A DNA stretch of 64,000 nt from Streptomyces tropicalis (GCF_029269835.1 NZ_JARJBB010000004.1:477534-541533), one strand, 5' to 3'; shown: positions 28,985-37,943, numbered from the stretch's first letter. A program made the numbers and translations. The notes: generated by a model from the letters alone, not told the origin.

Positions 28985-29436
28985 CCACCCCCTCCGCCAC
29001 CCCCATCGACGTCCTCCTCGTGGAGGACGACCCCGGCGACGAGCTGATGACCCGTGAGGCCTTCGAGGACAACAAGATCGGCAACACCCTCCATGTCGTC
29101 CGGGACGGCGAGGAGGCGCTGGACTTCCTCTACCGGCGAGGCGACCACACCGGTGCGCCGCGCCCGGATCTCATCCTGCTCGACCTCAACCTGCCCAAGT
29201 ACGACGGCCGCCAGGTCCTGGAGAGGATCAAGTCCGACGCGGACCTGTCCGACATCCCGGTGGTCGTGCTCACCACCTCCGCGGCCGAGGAGGACATCCT
29301 GCGCAGCTACAGGCTGCACGCCAACGCCTACGTCACCAAGCCCGTGGACCTCGACCAGTTCATCGCCGCCGTCCGGCAGATCGACGACTTCTTCGTCCAG
29401 GTCGTCCGCCTGCCCCGGCGCGGCGGGCGGCCGTAG
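28981..29436 (+). CDS. Single-domain response regulator (Rcp1/CheY-like)
   Basis: A 151-aa stand-alone receiver with no output domain. Acidic pair in VLLVEDDPGDELM, phospho-acceptor Asp68 in ILLDLNLPKYDG, switch Thr in VVLTTSAAEEDI, and Lys in YVTKPVD. The YDGRQVLERIK pattern is typical of Rcp1 regulators paired with phytochrome-like kinases. The ATG overlaps the kinase stop by four bases, so it is translated with it. It may act as a phosphate sink or as competitor to the phosphatase receiver. Confidence 0.92.
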   Translation: MTTPSATPIDVLLVEDDPGDELMTREAFEDNKIGNTLHVVRDGEEALDFLYRRGDHTGAPRPDLILLDLNLPKYDGRQVLERIKSDADLSDIPVVVLTTSAAEEDILRSYRLHANAYVTKPVDLDQFIAAVRQIDDFFVQVVRLPRRGGRP

Positions 29437-29542
29437 CCGACGGCCCGCCGCTCCCCAACGCCGCGTGGTCGCAGGCCACTTGATGTGCGAGACTGCGGTG
29501 ATCGACGTCTCTGCCCGATCCTTTCGCGCGACGGAGTCCGCC

Positions 29543-30331
29543 ATGACCACCGGAACCCCCGACCTCCCGCAGATCGACACCAGCAGGGCGCACCCGGCGC
29601 GGGTGTACGACTGGCTGCTCGGCGGCAAGGACAACTACCCCGTGGACGAGGCCGTGGGGGAGCGGCTGCCGCCCGAGGCGAGGGACGGGGCCCGCCAGAA
29701 CCGCGCGTTCATGCAGCGGGCTGCGGCCTGGCTCGCCGCGCAGGGCGTCGACCAGTTCCTCGACATCGGCACCGGCATCCCGACCGAGCCCAACCTGCAC
29801 CAGATCGTCCAGCGCGTGGTCCCGACGGCCCGGGTCGTCTACACGGACAACGACCCCATCGTGCTGCGGCACGCCGAGGCGCTGCTCGTCAGCCGGCCCG
29901 AGGGGACGACCGACTACATCGAGGCCGACGTGCGCCGCCCGGCCGACATCGTCGATCACGCCCGCAAGGTCCTCGACTTCGACCGGCCCGTCGCGCTGTC
30001 CCTGATCGCGCTCATGCACTTCATCCCCGACGACGACGAGGCCCAGGGCATCGTGCGCCGGCTGGTCGCCGCGCTGCCCTCGGGGAGCTACCTCGTGCTG
30101 TCGCACGCCTCCTCCGACCTGCACCCGGAGCTGGCGGCGCAGGCCGTCTCCGAGTACGCGAAGGGCGGCATCCGCCTCGGCTTCCGCACCCGCTCCGGCG
30201 TCGCCGCCCTCTTCGAGGGCCTGGAGCTGGTCGAGCCCGGCCTGGTGACCGCCACCGAGTGGCACGCGGCGCCCTCGGACCCGTCGCCCGAGGTCAGCGG
30301 CATCTACGTCGCGGTCGCCCGCGTCTCCTGA
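29543..30331 (+). CDS. DUF574-family SAM-dependent methyltransferase
   Basis: A 262-aa protein of the actinobacterial Methyltransf_19 (DUF574) family. N-terminal PARVYDWLLGGKDNYPVD is the family hallmark; the SAM site is FLDIGTGIPTEPNLH and the second acidic motif is VVYTDNDPIVL. Members are very numerous in Streptomyces, and their targets are mostly unknown. ATG at 29543 follows GGAG; ATG at 29482 is possible but less well supported. It lies 107 bases after the receiver gene and ends before a strong hairpin. Confidence 0.9.
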   Translation: MTTGTPDLPQIDTSRAHPARVYDWLLGGKDNYPVDEAVGERLPPEARDGARQNRAFMQRAAAWLAAQGVDQFLDIGTGIPTEPNLHQIVQRVVPTARVVYTDNDPIVLRHAEALLVSRPEGTTDYIEADVRRPADIVDHARKVLDFDRPVALSLIALMHFIPDDDEAQGIVRRLVAALPSGSYLVLSHASSDLHPELAAQAVSEYAKGGIRLGFRTRSGVAALFEGLELVEPGLVTATEWHAAPSDPSPEVSGIYVAVARVS

Positions 30332-30350
30332 GCCGCGCTCCCGCGGCACG

Positions 30351-30402
30351 ACGTATGCGGAGGGGCTCCGCCCGTCAACGGGCGGAGCCCCTCCGCATAC
30401 GT
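30351..30402. terminator. Bidirectional terminator, perfect 24-bp stem
   Basis: Arms 30351-30374 and 30379-30402 are exact reverse complements with a TCAA tetraloop. It separates the plus-strand methyltransferase from the minus-strand PAP2 gene, so it can end both transcripts. Confidence 0.9.
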
Positions 30403-30430
30403 GTGCCTCGGTGCCGGGACCGGGCGGTCG

Positions 30431-31060
30431 TCACATCGCCGGCGCGGTGAGCAGCGGGCGCAGCGCCCCGCCCCGCAGCCGCTGGACCACCGACGTGGCG
30501 GGTCGCCGCAGCGCCAGGACGGTGACCAGGCACACCACCGTGCCCACCAGGGCGCCGGCCGCGACGTCGTGGGGGTAGTGCGCGCCCACGTACACGCGGG
30601 AGGCGCCCATCGCGACGGCCGCGAGCAGGGCGACGGATCCGAGCCACCGGCTGACCAGCAGGAGCGCCACGGCGAACGCGAGGGCGACGGTGGTGTGGTT
30701 GCTCGGGAAGGCGTAGTCGTCCATCGGCGGGCACGCCTCGATGAGGAAGTCGTGGGGGAGGGCCCGGCACGGCCGCGGCTCGTCGAAGAACATCTTGATC
30801 CCGCTGTTGACGGCGTAGGCGAGGACCACCGCGAACGGCGCCAGCAGCACCTTCGCCATCACCGCGTCGTCCTGGTGCCGGGCACGCCACCAGGCGGCCA
30901 GCAGCAGCACCGCGAACAGTCCCGTCCCGTAGGCGGAGTAGGCCGCGGCCGGACCGTTCAGCCAGTGCGTGTGCCGGGCGAAGTCGGTGACGTCGGTGTA
31001 GAGGCCGCCGTCTATCGACGCACCGTCGAGAGGGGTGCCGTCGGCGGAGTAGGTCGTCAT
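30431..31060 (-). CDS. PAP2-family membrane phosphatase
   Basis: A 209-aa integral membrane phosphatase with about five helices. The three-part active site is KMFFDEPRP, then PSNHTT (Asn in place of the usual Gly of PSGH), then SRVYVGAHYPHDVAAG. Such enzymes dephosphorylate undecaprenyl-pyrophosphate or lipid phosphates at the outer face. The PSNH variant is seen in bacterial UppP-like and BcrC-like members. It is monocistronic between two hairpins. ATG at 31060 is the first good start. Confidence 0.88.
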   Translation of the reverse strand: MTTYSADGTPLDGASIDGGLYTDVTDFARHTHWLNGPAAAYSAYGTGLFAVLLLAAWWRARHQDDAVMAKVLLAPFAVVLAYAVNSGIKMFFDEPRPCRALPHDFLIEACPPMDDYAFPSNHTTVALAFAVALLLVSRWLGSVALLAAVAMGASRVYVGAHYPHDVAAGALVGTVVCLVTVLALRRPATSVVQRLRGGALRPLLTAPAM

Positions 31061-31215
31061 CAGGGTGATCTCCGGGCCGTGTTCAGGTGCGAGGGCGTTC
31101 GAGGTGAACGCACGGCACCATGGGGAGGAAGCCGTGGTGAAGCCGGGACGTCCACACCATGAACGTCTACAGCTGGGTAGACGGTATCAGTCGGGGATCG
31201 GGGTGCGCACCACGT

Positions 31216-31242
31216 GGGGGCGACCGGGCCCCGGTCGCCCCC
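31216..31242. terminator. 13-bp stem hairpin downstream of serine hydrolase
   Basis: GGGGGCGACCGGG (31216-31228) pairs with its exact complement (31230-31242) around a one-base centre. It sits 11 bases after the stop of the minus-strand serine hydrolase gene. Confidence 0.65.
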
Positions 31243-31253
31243 GGGGCGGGTCG

Positions 31254-32168
31254 TCAGCGCGCGGACGCCGAGGCGACCGCGGCCCGGACCGCGCCCTCCA
31301 CCAGCGCGACGCCCTCGGACATCGACGTACTGCCGTCGGACAGCGCGGCCACGAGGTAGTGGTGCCCGCCGGCGGTGATCCGGCCGACGCTGTTGACGTC
31401 CCACAGTCCCGAGGCGGTCCGCTGCAGCCAGCCGTTCTTCAGCGCCCAGGAGGCGTCGGCGGCCGCCGAGACCCCCCAGGCCTGATCGTCCGCGATACGG
31501 GTCATCAGATCGCGCACGTACGCGCGGGACTCCTCCGTCAGCGACGGCGAGGCCGGTCCCGCCGCCGGTCCGGTGTCGAACACGGCGTGCAGCAGCCGGA
31601 TCTGGTCCCGGGCGGTGGTGCGGGTCAGCCCCCACTTGGGTCCCGGGCCGCCCGTCGTGGAGGTGAGCCCCAGGCGCCGGTTGGCCGCCGCCAGGCCCTC
31701 GGCCCGCCCGATCCGCTTCCACAGGGCGTTCGCCGAGTCGTTGTCGCTCCGCCGGATCATGGGCTCGGCCCACTGCCGCTCCTGCGGGGTGAGCGGCCGC
31801 CCCGCGTCCTGCGCCTTCAGCAGTGTCGCCGCGAGGATGTCGACCTTGATGATGCTCGCGGTGTCGTAGGGGCTCTCGTCCCCGGACACCGTGGGCTCGC
31901 GGTCGGTGCCGTCGAGGTCCAGCACCGCCGTCGTCACCCGCGGCCGCCCCTGCGGGGGCGCGGACGGGGCGGCGGCGGGCGGGGCGTCGGACCGTGCCGG
32001 GGGCTGCTCCGCCGCGGTCGCGGGCGCCGCCTGGAGCGTGCCGGCCGAGAAGAGCGCCGTCACCGCGGCGAGCAGGGCACCGGTCAGGGCGGAGGCGCGG
32101 CCGCCGCCCAGGCGCGGGGCGGTCCGGGCGGTCTGCGGGGTGGGCGCTGTGTCGCTGCGGAACGGCAT
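31254..32168 (-). CDS. Exported class A beta-lactamase-like serine hydrolase
   Basis: A 304-aa penicillin-binding/beta-lactamase fold protein. SxxK is Ser105-Ile-Ile-Lys108 (TASIIKVD), the SDN triad is RRSDNDSAN, and the KTG box is KNGW. The usual Glu-containing omega loop of true beta-lactamases is not evident, so peptidase or esterase activity is as likely as antibiotic hydrolysis. An N-terminal hydrophobic segment (ASALTGALLAAVTALFSAG) followed by APATAA suggests export. Start choice is uncertain: ATG at 32168, ATG at 32219 or GTG at 32234; I prefer 32168 because the N-region is already long. It diverges from the TetR gene. Confidence 0.8.
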   Translation of the reverse strand: MPFRSDTAPTPQTARTAPRLGGGRASALTGALLAAVTALFSAGTLQAAPATAAEQPPARSDAPPAAAPSAPPQGRPRVTTAVLDLDGTDREPTVSGDESPYDTASIIKVDILAATLLKAQDAGRPLTPQERQWAEPMIRRSDNDSANALWKRIGRAEGLAAANRRLGLTSTTGGPGPKWGLTRTTARDQIRLLHAVFDTGPAAGPASPSLTEESRAYVRDLMTRIADDQAWGVSAAADASWALKNGWLQRTASGLWDVNSVGRITAGGHHYLVAALSDGSTSMSEGVALVEGAVRAAVASASAR

Positions 32169-32350
32169 CGTCGGGCGGACCTCGGCGGGGACGGAAACGG
32201 GGTGCAGGGCAGCGAACATAGACAAAAAGCCCACCCCTCGCGGTGACCACCGTCACGGCGCCCCCTTCCGGGCCGCCTTTGTGACCAGCGCCACTCCGGG
32301 ATCCGGGTGCGTCGGGGTGTCCTCTTCCGGAGTTCCGGCTCGGGCGTTTG

Positions 32351-32365
32351 CCTAAACCTATTAGG
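32351..32365. promoter_or_regulatory. Probable TetR operator
   Basis: CCTAA-ACCTA-TTAGG, a 5-5-5 inverted repeat, lies 40 bases upstream of the TetR start and between it and the divergent hydrolase. It is a natural autorepression site. Confidence 0.5.
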
Positions 32366-32404
32366 TGAATGCATAATTCCAGTAGTTTGAGGGAAGGGAA
32401 GGCC

Positions 32405-32980
32405 ATGGCGCGCGCAGGACTGACCGTGGAACGCCTGGCCCGGGCGGGCGCGGAGCTGGCCGACGAGGTCGGTTTCGACCAGGTGACCGTCACCGCCCTG
32501 GCCAGACGCTTCGACGTCAAGGTCGCGAGCCTGTACTCGCACGTGAAGAACTCCCAGGACCTCCGGACCCGGATCGCCCTGCTCGCCCTGCGGGAACTGG
32601 CCGACCGGGCCGCGGACGCCCTGGCCGGCCGGGCGGGCAAGGACGCCCTCGCCGCGCTCGGCGGCGTCTACCGCGACTACGCCCGCGAGCACCCCGGACG
32701 CTACGAGGCCGCCCAGCTCCGCCTCGACCCGGAGACCGCGGCCGCGAGCGCCGGCGTCCGCCACGCGCAGATGACCCGGGCCATACTCCGCGGCTACGAC
32801 CTGACCGAACCGGACCAGACCCATGCCGTGCGGCTGCTCGGCAGCGTCTTCCACGGCTACGTCAGCCTGGAGATGGGCGGCGGCTTCAGCCACAGCGCAC
32901 CCGACACCCAGGAGACCTGGACGCGCATCCTCGACGCCCTCGACGCCCTCCTGCGCAACTGGCCCGCACCCGCACCCTGA
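32405..32980 (+). CDS. TetR/AcrR-family repressor
   Basis: A 191-aa regulator. The N-terminal HTH is VERLARAGAELADEVGFDQVTVTALARRFDVKVASLYSHVKN, with a TetR_C_33-type ligand domain behind it (HPGRYEAAQLRL, then VRLLGSVFHGYVSLEMGGGF). This domain class often binds small aromatic or acyl ligands. ATG at 32405 follows GGGAAGGGAAGG. An SGNH hydrolase gene starts 94 bases downstream on the same strand and is probably co-transcribed and co-regulated. Confidence 0.9.
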   Translation: MARAGLTVERLARAGAELADEVGFDQVTVTALARRFDVKVASLYSHVKNSQDLRTRIALLALRELADRAADALAGRAGKDALAALGGVYRDYAREHPGRYEAAQLRLDPETAAASAGVRHAQMTRAILRGYDLTEPDQTHAVRLLGSVFHGYVSLEMGGGFSHSAPDTQETWTRILDALDALLRNWPAPAP

Positions 32981-33074
32981 CCGGCGTGCCCGGGCACCCG
33001 GCCGCCCCGGCGCACGGACACGGCGGCACGCGGACACCCGGCCGCCCCCGTACCCGTACCGACTGGTGGAGAGC

Positions 33075-34295
33075 ATGCAGAGCGACCGGACCGACTGGAT
33101 CACCGTCCCCCTCACCGGCGACCTCCTGCGCGGTGCCCTCGACCTGGAGCGCACCGAGCGGGGACTCCTGCCGCACCGCCTGCCCGCCCGGGCCCGCGCC
33201 CAGTGCGCCGACGGGCAGCTGGCGCTCGCGGAGTCCCAGCCCTCCGGCGTGCGCCTCGCCCTGCGCACCCGGGCCACCGCCCTCGAACTGGACGTGCTGG
33301 CCACCAAGCGGGTCTACGCCGGCGCCCCGCCGCGCCCGGACGGCGTCTACGACCTCCTCGTCGACGGACACCTCGCCGGGCGGGCCGGGGTGCGCACCGG
33401 CACCACTCTGACGATCGACCTGGCGACCGGCGCCATGCGGCGGGAGGCCGGGCCCGCCGCCACCGTCCGCTTCGACGGCCTGCCCGACACCCCCAAGGAC
33501 GTCGAGATCTGGCTGCCGCACGACGAGACCACCGAGCTCCTCGCGCTGCGCGCCGACGCCCCCGTCGCACCCCTGCCGGACCGGGGCCGCAAGGTCTGGC
33601 TGCACCACGGCAGTTCGATCAGCCACGGCTCCGACGCGGGGAGCCCGACCGCCACCTGGCCCGCCCGCGCGGCCGCGCTCGCCGGTGTCGAGCTGATCAA
33701 CCTGGGCCTGGCCGGCAGCGCACTGCTCGACCCCTTCGTGGCACGCACCCTGCGCGACACCCCGGCCGAGCTGATCAGCGTCAAGATCGGCATCAACCTG
33801 GTCAACACCGACCTGATGCGGCTGCGGGCCTTCACCCCGGCGGTGCACGGATTCCTCGACACCGTCCGCGACGGCCACCCCGACACTCCGCTGCTCGTCG
33901 TCTCGCCGCTGCTGTGCCCCCTCCACGAGGACACCCCCGGCCCGAGCGTCCCCGACCCGGAGAGTCTGGGCACCGGGCGGCTGAGGTTCCGCGCCCTGGG
34001 CGATCCGGCCGAACGGGCCGCCGGGAAGCTGACGTTGAACGTCATACGCGACGAGCTGGCCCGGATCGTGGAGCAGCGGGCGCCGCAGGACCCGTACCTG
34101 CACCACCTCGACGGGCGCGCGCTGTACGGCCCGGCCGACCACGCCGAGCTGCCGCTGCCGGACGGGTTGCACCCGGACGCCGCCGCCCACGAACGCATCG
34201 GCGAGCGCTTCGCCCGCCTCGCCTTCGGCCCGCGGGGACCCTTCCGGGACGCCGGCGCCCCGTGCGCGCGGACATCCGGTTCCCGGGGGCGGTGA
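33075..34295 (+). CDS. SGNH/GDSL-type hydrolase
   Basis: A 406-aa protein. An N-terminal beta-rich domain (about 1-165) precedes an SGNH domain starting at WLHHGSSISHGSD (nucleophile Ser181 in the GxSxS block). Later blocks are IKIGINLVNTDLM (Asn of block III) and DGLHPD (Asp363, His366). No signal peptide is seen, so it is likely cytosolic. This two-domain layout resembles GDSL-like lipase/acylhydrolases found beside TetR regulators. Substrate unknown. ATG at 33075 follows GGTGGAGAGC. The last 20 residues are low complexity. Confidence 0.85.
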   Translation: MQSDRTDWITVPLTGDLLRGALDLERTERGLLPHRLPARARAQCADGQLALAESQPSGVRLALRTRATALELDVLATKRVYAGAPPRPDGVYDLLVDGHLAGRAGVRTGTTLTIDLATGAMRREAGPAATVRFDGLPDTPKDVEIWLPHDETTELLALRADAPVAPLPDRGRKVWLHHGSSISHGSDAGSPTATWPARAAALAGVELINLGLAGSALLDPFVARTLRDTPAELISVKIGINLVNTDLMRLRAFTPAVHGFLDTVRDGHPDTPLLVVSPLLCPLHEDTPGPSVPDPESLGTGRLRFRALGDPAERAAGKLTLNVIRDELARIVEQRAPQDPYLHHLDGRALYGPADHAELPLPDGLHPDAAAHERIGERFARLAFGPRGPFRDAGAPCARTSGSRGR

Positions 34296-34331
34296 CACGC
34301 CCGGCCGGCGGGTGCGGTTAGGCTGTGTGCA

Positions 34332-34367
34332 GGCCCGGATGCCGCATCCCCCGTCGGCATCCGGGCC
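34332..34367. terminator. 13-bp stem hairpin after the SGNH hydrolase
   Basis: GGCCCGGATGCCG (34332-34344) and its exact complement (34355-34367) flank a 10-base loop, 37 bases after the hydrolase stop. Confidence 0.75.
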
Positions 34368-34468
34368 GTTGGCGTTTCTCCGCGCCGCCGGGCGTGGGCC
34401 GTCCCCGCCGTCTCCCACGGGATTCCCGGGCACGGCTTCCCACGCGCACCGGCGCCCGTGACGGAGCG

Positions 34469-34503
34469 CGGAGGGGCCCCAGGTGCAAGCTGGGGCCCCT
34501 CCG
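34469..34503. terminator. 14-bp stem hairpin after the amidase
   Basis: Arms 34469-34482 and 34490-34503 (CGGAGGGGCCCCAG and complement) around a 7-base loop. It lies beyond the minus-strand amidase stop at 34568 and so ends the four-gene operon. Confidence 0.75.
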
Positions 34504-34567
34504 TGGTGCGGGCGTGTCCTGCCCCACCCCCGTGGGGGCTGGCCACGCCCGGGTCCGGTGCCGGCGG

Positions 34568-36145
34568 TCAGCCGGCCGGCACCGGAGGCAGGGGAGCGGC
34601 GGGCAGCAGCCGGGCGAGCATCTCCCCGACCGCGAGGACCGTCCGCTCCGCGAGGTACGGGCCGATGACCTGCACCGACAACGGCAGGCCCTCGTCGGTC
34701 CGCCCGGCGGGCAGCACCAGGGCGGGCAGCCCGACCGGACCGGCGAGGTTCACCCAGGCCGTCTGGTCGAAGTAGGGCCGCCTCTCGCCGTCCACGGTGA
34801 TGTACCGCTGGGGGACCGGCACGGACGTCTGGTCCGGCACGGCCGCGGTCGGCGCGGCCGGGGTGACCAGCACGTCGTGGTCCTCGAAGTAGGCGGCCCA
34901 CGCGGCCCGCAGACGCTGCCGCTCCTCGTCGGCCCGGGCCCAGTCGCGGTGCCGCATGGTGCGCGAGCGCAGGTACAGGGCGCCCGGGTCGTCTGCGGAC
35001 ACGCCGTCGGCGGCCTTCACCTCGGCGGCGAACGCCTCGTCGGTCGCGGACGCGGCGCTGGTCGCGTACATCAGCCGCTGGAACAGGGTGTCACTGGCCG
35101 CGAAGTCGACCGGCCGGGTGGTGCCGTCGACGGTGGCACCGGCCTTCGTCGCGACCGCCACCACCTGGCCGAGCAGGTCGCGCGTCGCCGCGTCCACCCG
35201 GCACCGGGGGTCGTCGGCCCAGACGCCGATGCGGTAGGCGCCGAGCTCCGTGCGGTCCGGGGCGGGCAGCGACACCGTCCAGGCGGCGCCGTCGGCGGGG
35301 GCCGGGGCGGCGATCACGTCGAGCAGCAGGCCGAGATCGCCGGCCGAGCGCGCGATCGGACCGAGCGCGAGCATGTCGGAGCTGGTGAGCCAGCCGGGCG
35401 GACGCGGGATGTGCCCGCGGGTCGGCACGACCGGCGAGGCGCCGCGCGAGGTCCGCAGGGCCCAGACACCGCAGTAGGCGGCGGGCAGCCGCAGAGAGCC
35501 CCCGAGGTCGGAGCCGACCTCCAGCGCGGTCAGGCCGGCCGCGACGGCGGCGGCCGGGCCGCCCGACGAACCGCCGGCGGTGCGATCCCCGGCGTACGGG
35601 TTGAGGGTCCTGCCGAAGACCGGGTTGCCGGTCTGGATGTCCTGGCACAGGACCGGCACGTTCGTCTTGCCGATCAGCACGGCCCCGGCCGCACGCAGCA
35701 GCGCCACCACGTCGGCGTCGGTGTCCGGGACGTGGTCGGCGAGGTCGGGCGAACCGCACGTGGTCCGCAGGCCCTTCGTCTCCAGCGCGTCCTTGACCGT
35801 CATGGGCAGTCCGTGCAGCGGCCCGAGCGTCCGGCCGGTGCGGGCCAGGTGCCGGTCCGCGCGGTCGGCGGCGGCGCGGGCGCCCCTGGCGTCCAGGGTG
35901 ACGACCGCGTTGAGGCCGGGGTTGGTGCGCGCGATGTGCCGGAGGTACTGCTCCAGCAGCTCACGGCTGCCGATCCGGCCGCTGCGGAGGGCGGCGAGCT
36001 GGTCACGGGCAGGGGCCAGGTGAAGGGGCATGTGCGCGGGTTTCTGCGTGGGGGGACGGGGGCGGGTGCGGGCGGCCGCGGGTCCGGCCGTCGTCGCCGC
36101 GGCGACGGCGGTGCACGACGCGAGGAGCGCGCGGCGAGGGATCAC
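34568..36145 (-). CDS. Tat-exported amidase-signature hydrolase
   Basis: A 525-aa amidase-signature enzyme. The N-terminus has a twin-arginine-like signal (VIPRRALLAS, then an Ala-rich core), so export is likely. The Ser-Ser-Lys triad is visible: Lys118 (PMTVKDA), Ser193/194 in TAGGSSGGP and nucleophile Ser217 in SDLGGSLR. It would hydrolyse an amide bond, possibly in a peptide or wall component; substrate unknown. GTG at 36145 overlaps the stop of the upstream membrane gene (GTGA), making it the last gene of a four-gene operon with an ImmA-type peptidase and an XRE regulator. Confidence 0.88.
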   Translation of the reverse strand: MIPRRALLASCTAVAAATTAGPAAARTRPRPPTQKPAHMPLHLAPARDQLAALRSGRIGSRELLEQYLRHIARTNPGLNAVVTLDARGARAAADRADRHLARTGRTLGPLHGLPMTVKDALETKGLRTTCGSPDLADHVPDTDADVVALLRAAGAVLIGKTNVPVLCQDIQTGNPVFGRTLNPYAGDRTAGGSSGGPAAAVAAGLTALEVGSDLGGSLRLPAAYCGVWALRTSRGASPVVPTRGHIPRPPGWLTSSDMLALGPIARSAGDLGLLLDVIAAPAPADGAAWTVSLPAPDRTELGAYRIGVWADDPRCRVDAATRDLLGQVVAVATKAGATVDGTTRPVDFAASDTLFQRLMYATSAASATDEAFAAEVKAADGVSADDPGALYLRSRTMRHRDWARADEERQRLRAAWAAYFEDHDVLVTPAAPTAAVPDQTSVPVPQRYITVDGERRPYFDQTAWVNLAGPVGLPALVLPAGRTDEGLPLSVQVIGPYLAERTVLAVGEMLARLLPAAPLPPVPAG

Positions 36146-37356
36146 GGCCGGGCTCCCGAGGGGGCGCCGGCCGGCTGCGGCCCGCCGGGTGCGGGCGGCG
36201 CGAAGTACCCGGCGACCCGCTGGAGGTGACGCACCTCGTCGTCGGTGCCGTCGAGCGGCAGACCCGCGTCCGCGTACTCGGCCGGGGTGTCGGCGGGGGC
36301 GTCGGCGCGGTGCCGCACCAGGGCGTCGCGGATCTGGTCGGCGGTGACGGCGGCCGCGAGGTCGGCGCCGGTCAGGCCCTCGGCCCGGCGGCGGCCCTCG
36401 GCCTGCGCCCGTGCGTCCGGTGCCAGATAGCGGCGCAGCAGCTTCTGCCCCTGGCGGATCTCCACCCGGCGGCGCAGCAGCGGGAAGTGGGCGCTGCGGC
36501 CGCGCAGGATCTGCTCGCGCTGCCGCGGCGGGCGGCGCAGGGTGATCCCGGGGTCGGCCCGGTCGAGGGCGGCCCACAGCGGGCGCAGCCGCCGGTACTG
36601 GAGATGGGCCGTCGCCCAGGCCCCGGCGCTGCGCGTCCGGCGGGTGAGGACGGGCAGGAAGTAGCCGATCTGGGTGAGGGTGGCGCCGATGTCGCCGCAG
36701 GCCCAGGCGAGGTTGTTCAGGCCGTCGACGCTGAAGCCGGCCTCGGCTCCCACCACGGCGCCGATGCGGACCCCGCTGTAGACGAGCGTGACGGCGGCGC
36801 CCACGGTGATCAGCCGCAGGCCCCAGGCGATCGAGGGCGTGCTCGCCGTGCGGGCGTACCGCCAGCAGGCCCGGGCGAGGTAGATCTCGGCCGCGCTGTA
36901 GGTGCCGAAGTACAGCAGCACGTAGGCCTGGAAGTACGGGTCGTGCGCGTAGTACAGCGAGAAGTCGACCGGCCGGGTCGTCGCCGGGGTGAGCAGCACG
37001 AAGAGCACGGACATGGCGGCGATGACGGCGGCCGCCGTCGCCAGCAGCACGCTGCTGCGGCGGCGGGCCCGTCCGGCGGGCTTCGACCAGTGCGCCAGCA
37101 CGCTCGCCTGGAGCGCCAGCACCAGGATGACGCAGCTCTGGGCGAGCGGCACGGAGATGTTCGTGACGCCGAAGACCCCGTCGATGCGCACCCACACCCA
37201 CGTCAGGGACACCGCGTAGCTGATCGCGGAGAAGCCGAAGGTGAAGGCCAGGGCGACGAGTGCGGGGTCGCGCCGGCTCCGGGTCAGGTCGCGCAGCAGG
37301 AAGACGAACCCGGTCCCCGCGATGGCGAGGCAGAGGGGGTGGAGTATGTCTTTCAC
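36142..37356 (-). CDS. DUF6545/MAB_1171c-like membrane protein
   Basis: A 404-aa membrane protein. About seven helices occupy residues 1-250 (first: LHPLCLAIAGTGFVFLL). A cytosolic C-terminal part follows: LQYRRLRPLWAALDRADPGITL, RRRVEIRQG, and helices ending near residue 400. This is the pattern of actinomycete proteins annotated as MAB_1171c putative transporter/DUF6545, which occur next to XRE and ImmA genes. Transport has not been shown for the family to my knowledge. GTG at 37356 overlaps the stop of the peptidase gene by four bases. Confidence 0.85.
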   Translation of the reverse strand: MKDILHPLCLAIAGTGFVFLLRDLTRSRRDPALVALAFTFGFSAISYAVSLTWVWVRIDGVFGVTNISVPLAQSCVILVLALQASVLAHWSKPAGRARRRSSVLLATAAAVIAAMSVLFVLLTPATTRPVDFSLYYAHDPYFQAYVLLYFGTYSAAEIYLARACWRYARTASTPSIAWGLRLITVGAAVTLVYSGVRIGAVVGAEAGFSVDGLNNLAWACGDIGATLTQIGYFLPVLTRRTRSAGAWATAHLQYRRLRPLWAALDRADPGITLRRPPRQREQILRGRSAHFPLLRRRVEIRQGQKLLRRYLAPDARAQAEGRRRAEGLTGADLAAAVTADQIRDALVRHRADAPADTPAEYADAGLPLDGTDDEVRHLQRVAGYFAPPAPGGPQPAGAPSGARP

Positions 37357-37943
37357 GGTGCCTTTGTGGGGGGTCGGCGCAGCAGCGTGCGGGCTATGGG
37401 GTCGGTGTCGGCCGGGTGGACGGGGCGCGCGGCGTGCACGCGTTCCTGAAGGAGCGAGCCGAGCATCTCGGCCTCGAACTCCTCCGGGTCGTGGTAGCGG
37501 GTCCGGCCGAGGATGAGCTGGACGGTGCCGGGGTCGATGTCGGTGATCAGGCCGCCGAGGTCGCCGAACGACGACTTCGCGGCGTTCCCGCTGTGCTGAC
37601 GGAGCATGTGGGCGAACTCGTGCCCCACGATGATCTCCGCGTGCGAGCGGCTCACCCCGGCGTCGTAGAAGACGTAGTCGGTGCTTCCCGTGGCCAGCCA
37701 CAGCCCGCACGGGGCGGAGGCGTCCAGGGAGTCCGGGTCGCACGGGTCCGGCTCGAAGGGCACGAGCTGGATCGCCCGCTGCCGCCGCTCCTCCATGAAC
37801 GGCACCAGCTCCAGGACGCTGCCGACCGCGGGCAGGTCGAGGGAGTCGAGGAACTCCCGGCTGCGGCGCTCGACCTCGTCCGCCGCACGGTCGCGGCGGC
37901 CGGACCGGCCCGCTCGCCGCACGGCGTTCCGCAGGCCTCTCAC
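37353..37943 (-). CDS. ImmA/IrrE-type metallopeptidase
   Basis: A 196-aa protein with the zinc-peptidase motif HEFAHML (His108, Glu109, His112), which places it in the ImmA/IrrE (peptidase_M78) group. ImmA members cleave partner XRE repressors when triggered. Here the XRE gene is immediately upstream, overlapping by GTGA, so it is the natural substrate. The N-terminal 40 residues are basic and helical. GTG at 37943 follows AGGAGG. Fourth-base overlaps on both sides fix the reading of the operon. Confidence 0.9.
   Translation of the reverse strand: MRGLRNAVRRAGRSGRRDRAADEVERRSREFLDSLDLPAVGSVLELVPFMEERRQRAIQLVPFEPDPCDPDSLDASAPCGLWLATGSTDYVFYDAGVSRSHAEIIVGHEFAHMLRQHSGNAAKSSFGDLGGLITDIDPGTVQLILGRTRYHDPEEFEAEMLGSLLQERVHAARPVHPADTDPIARTLLRRPPTKAP

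Noticed and set aside
31254..32168. True class A beta-lactamase conferring resistance
   Set aside because: SxxK, SDN and KTG-like boxes are present but the KNG variant and lack of a clear omega-loop Glu do not support this.
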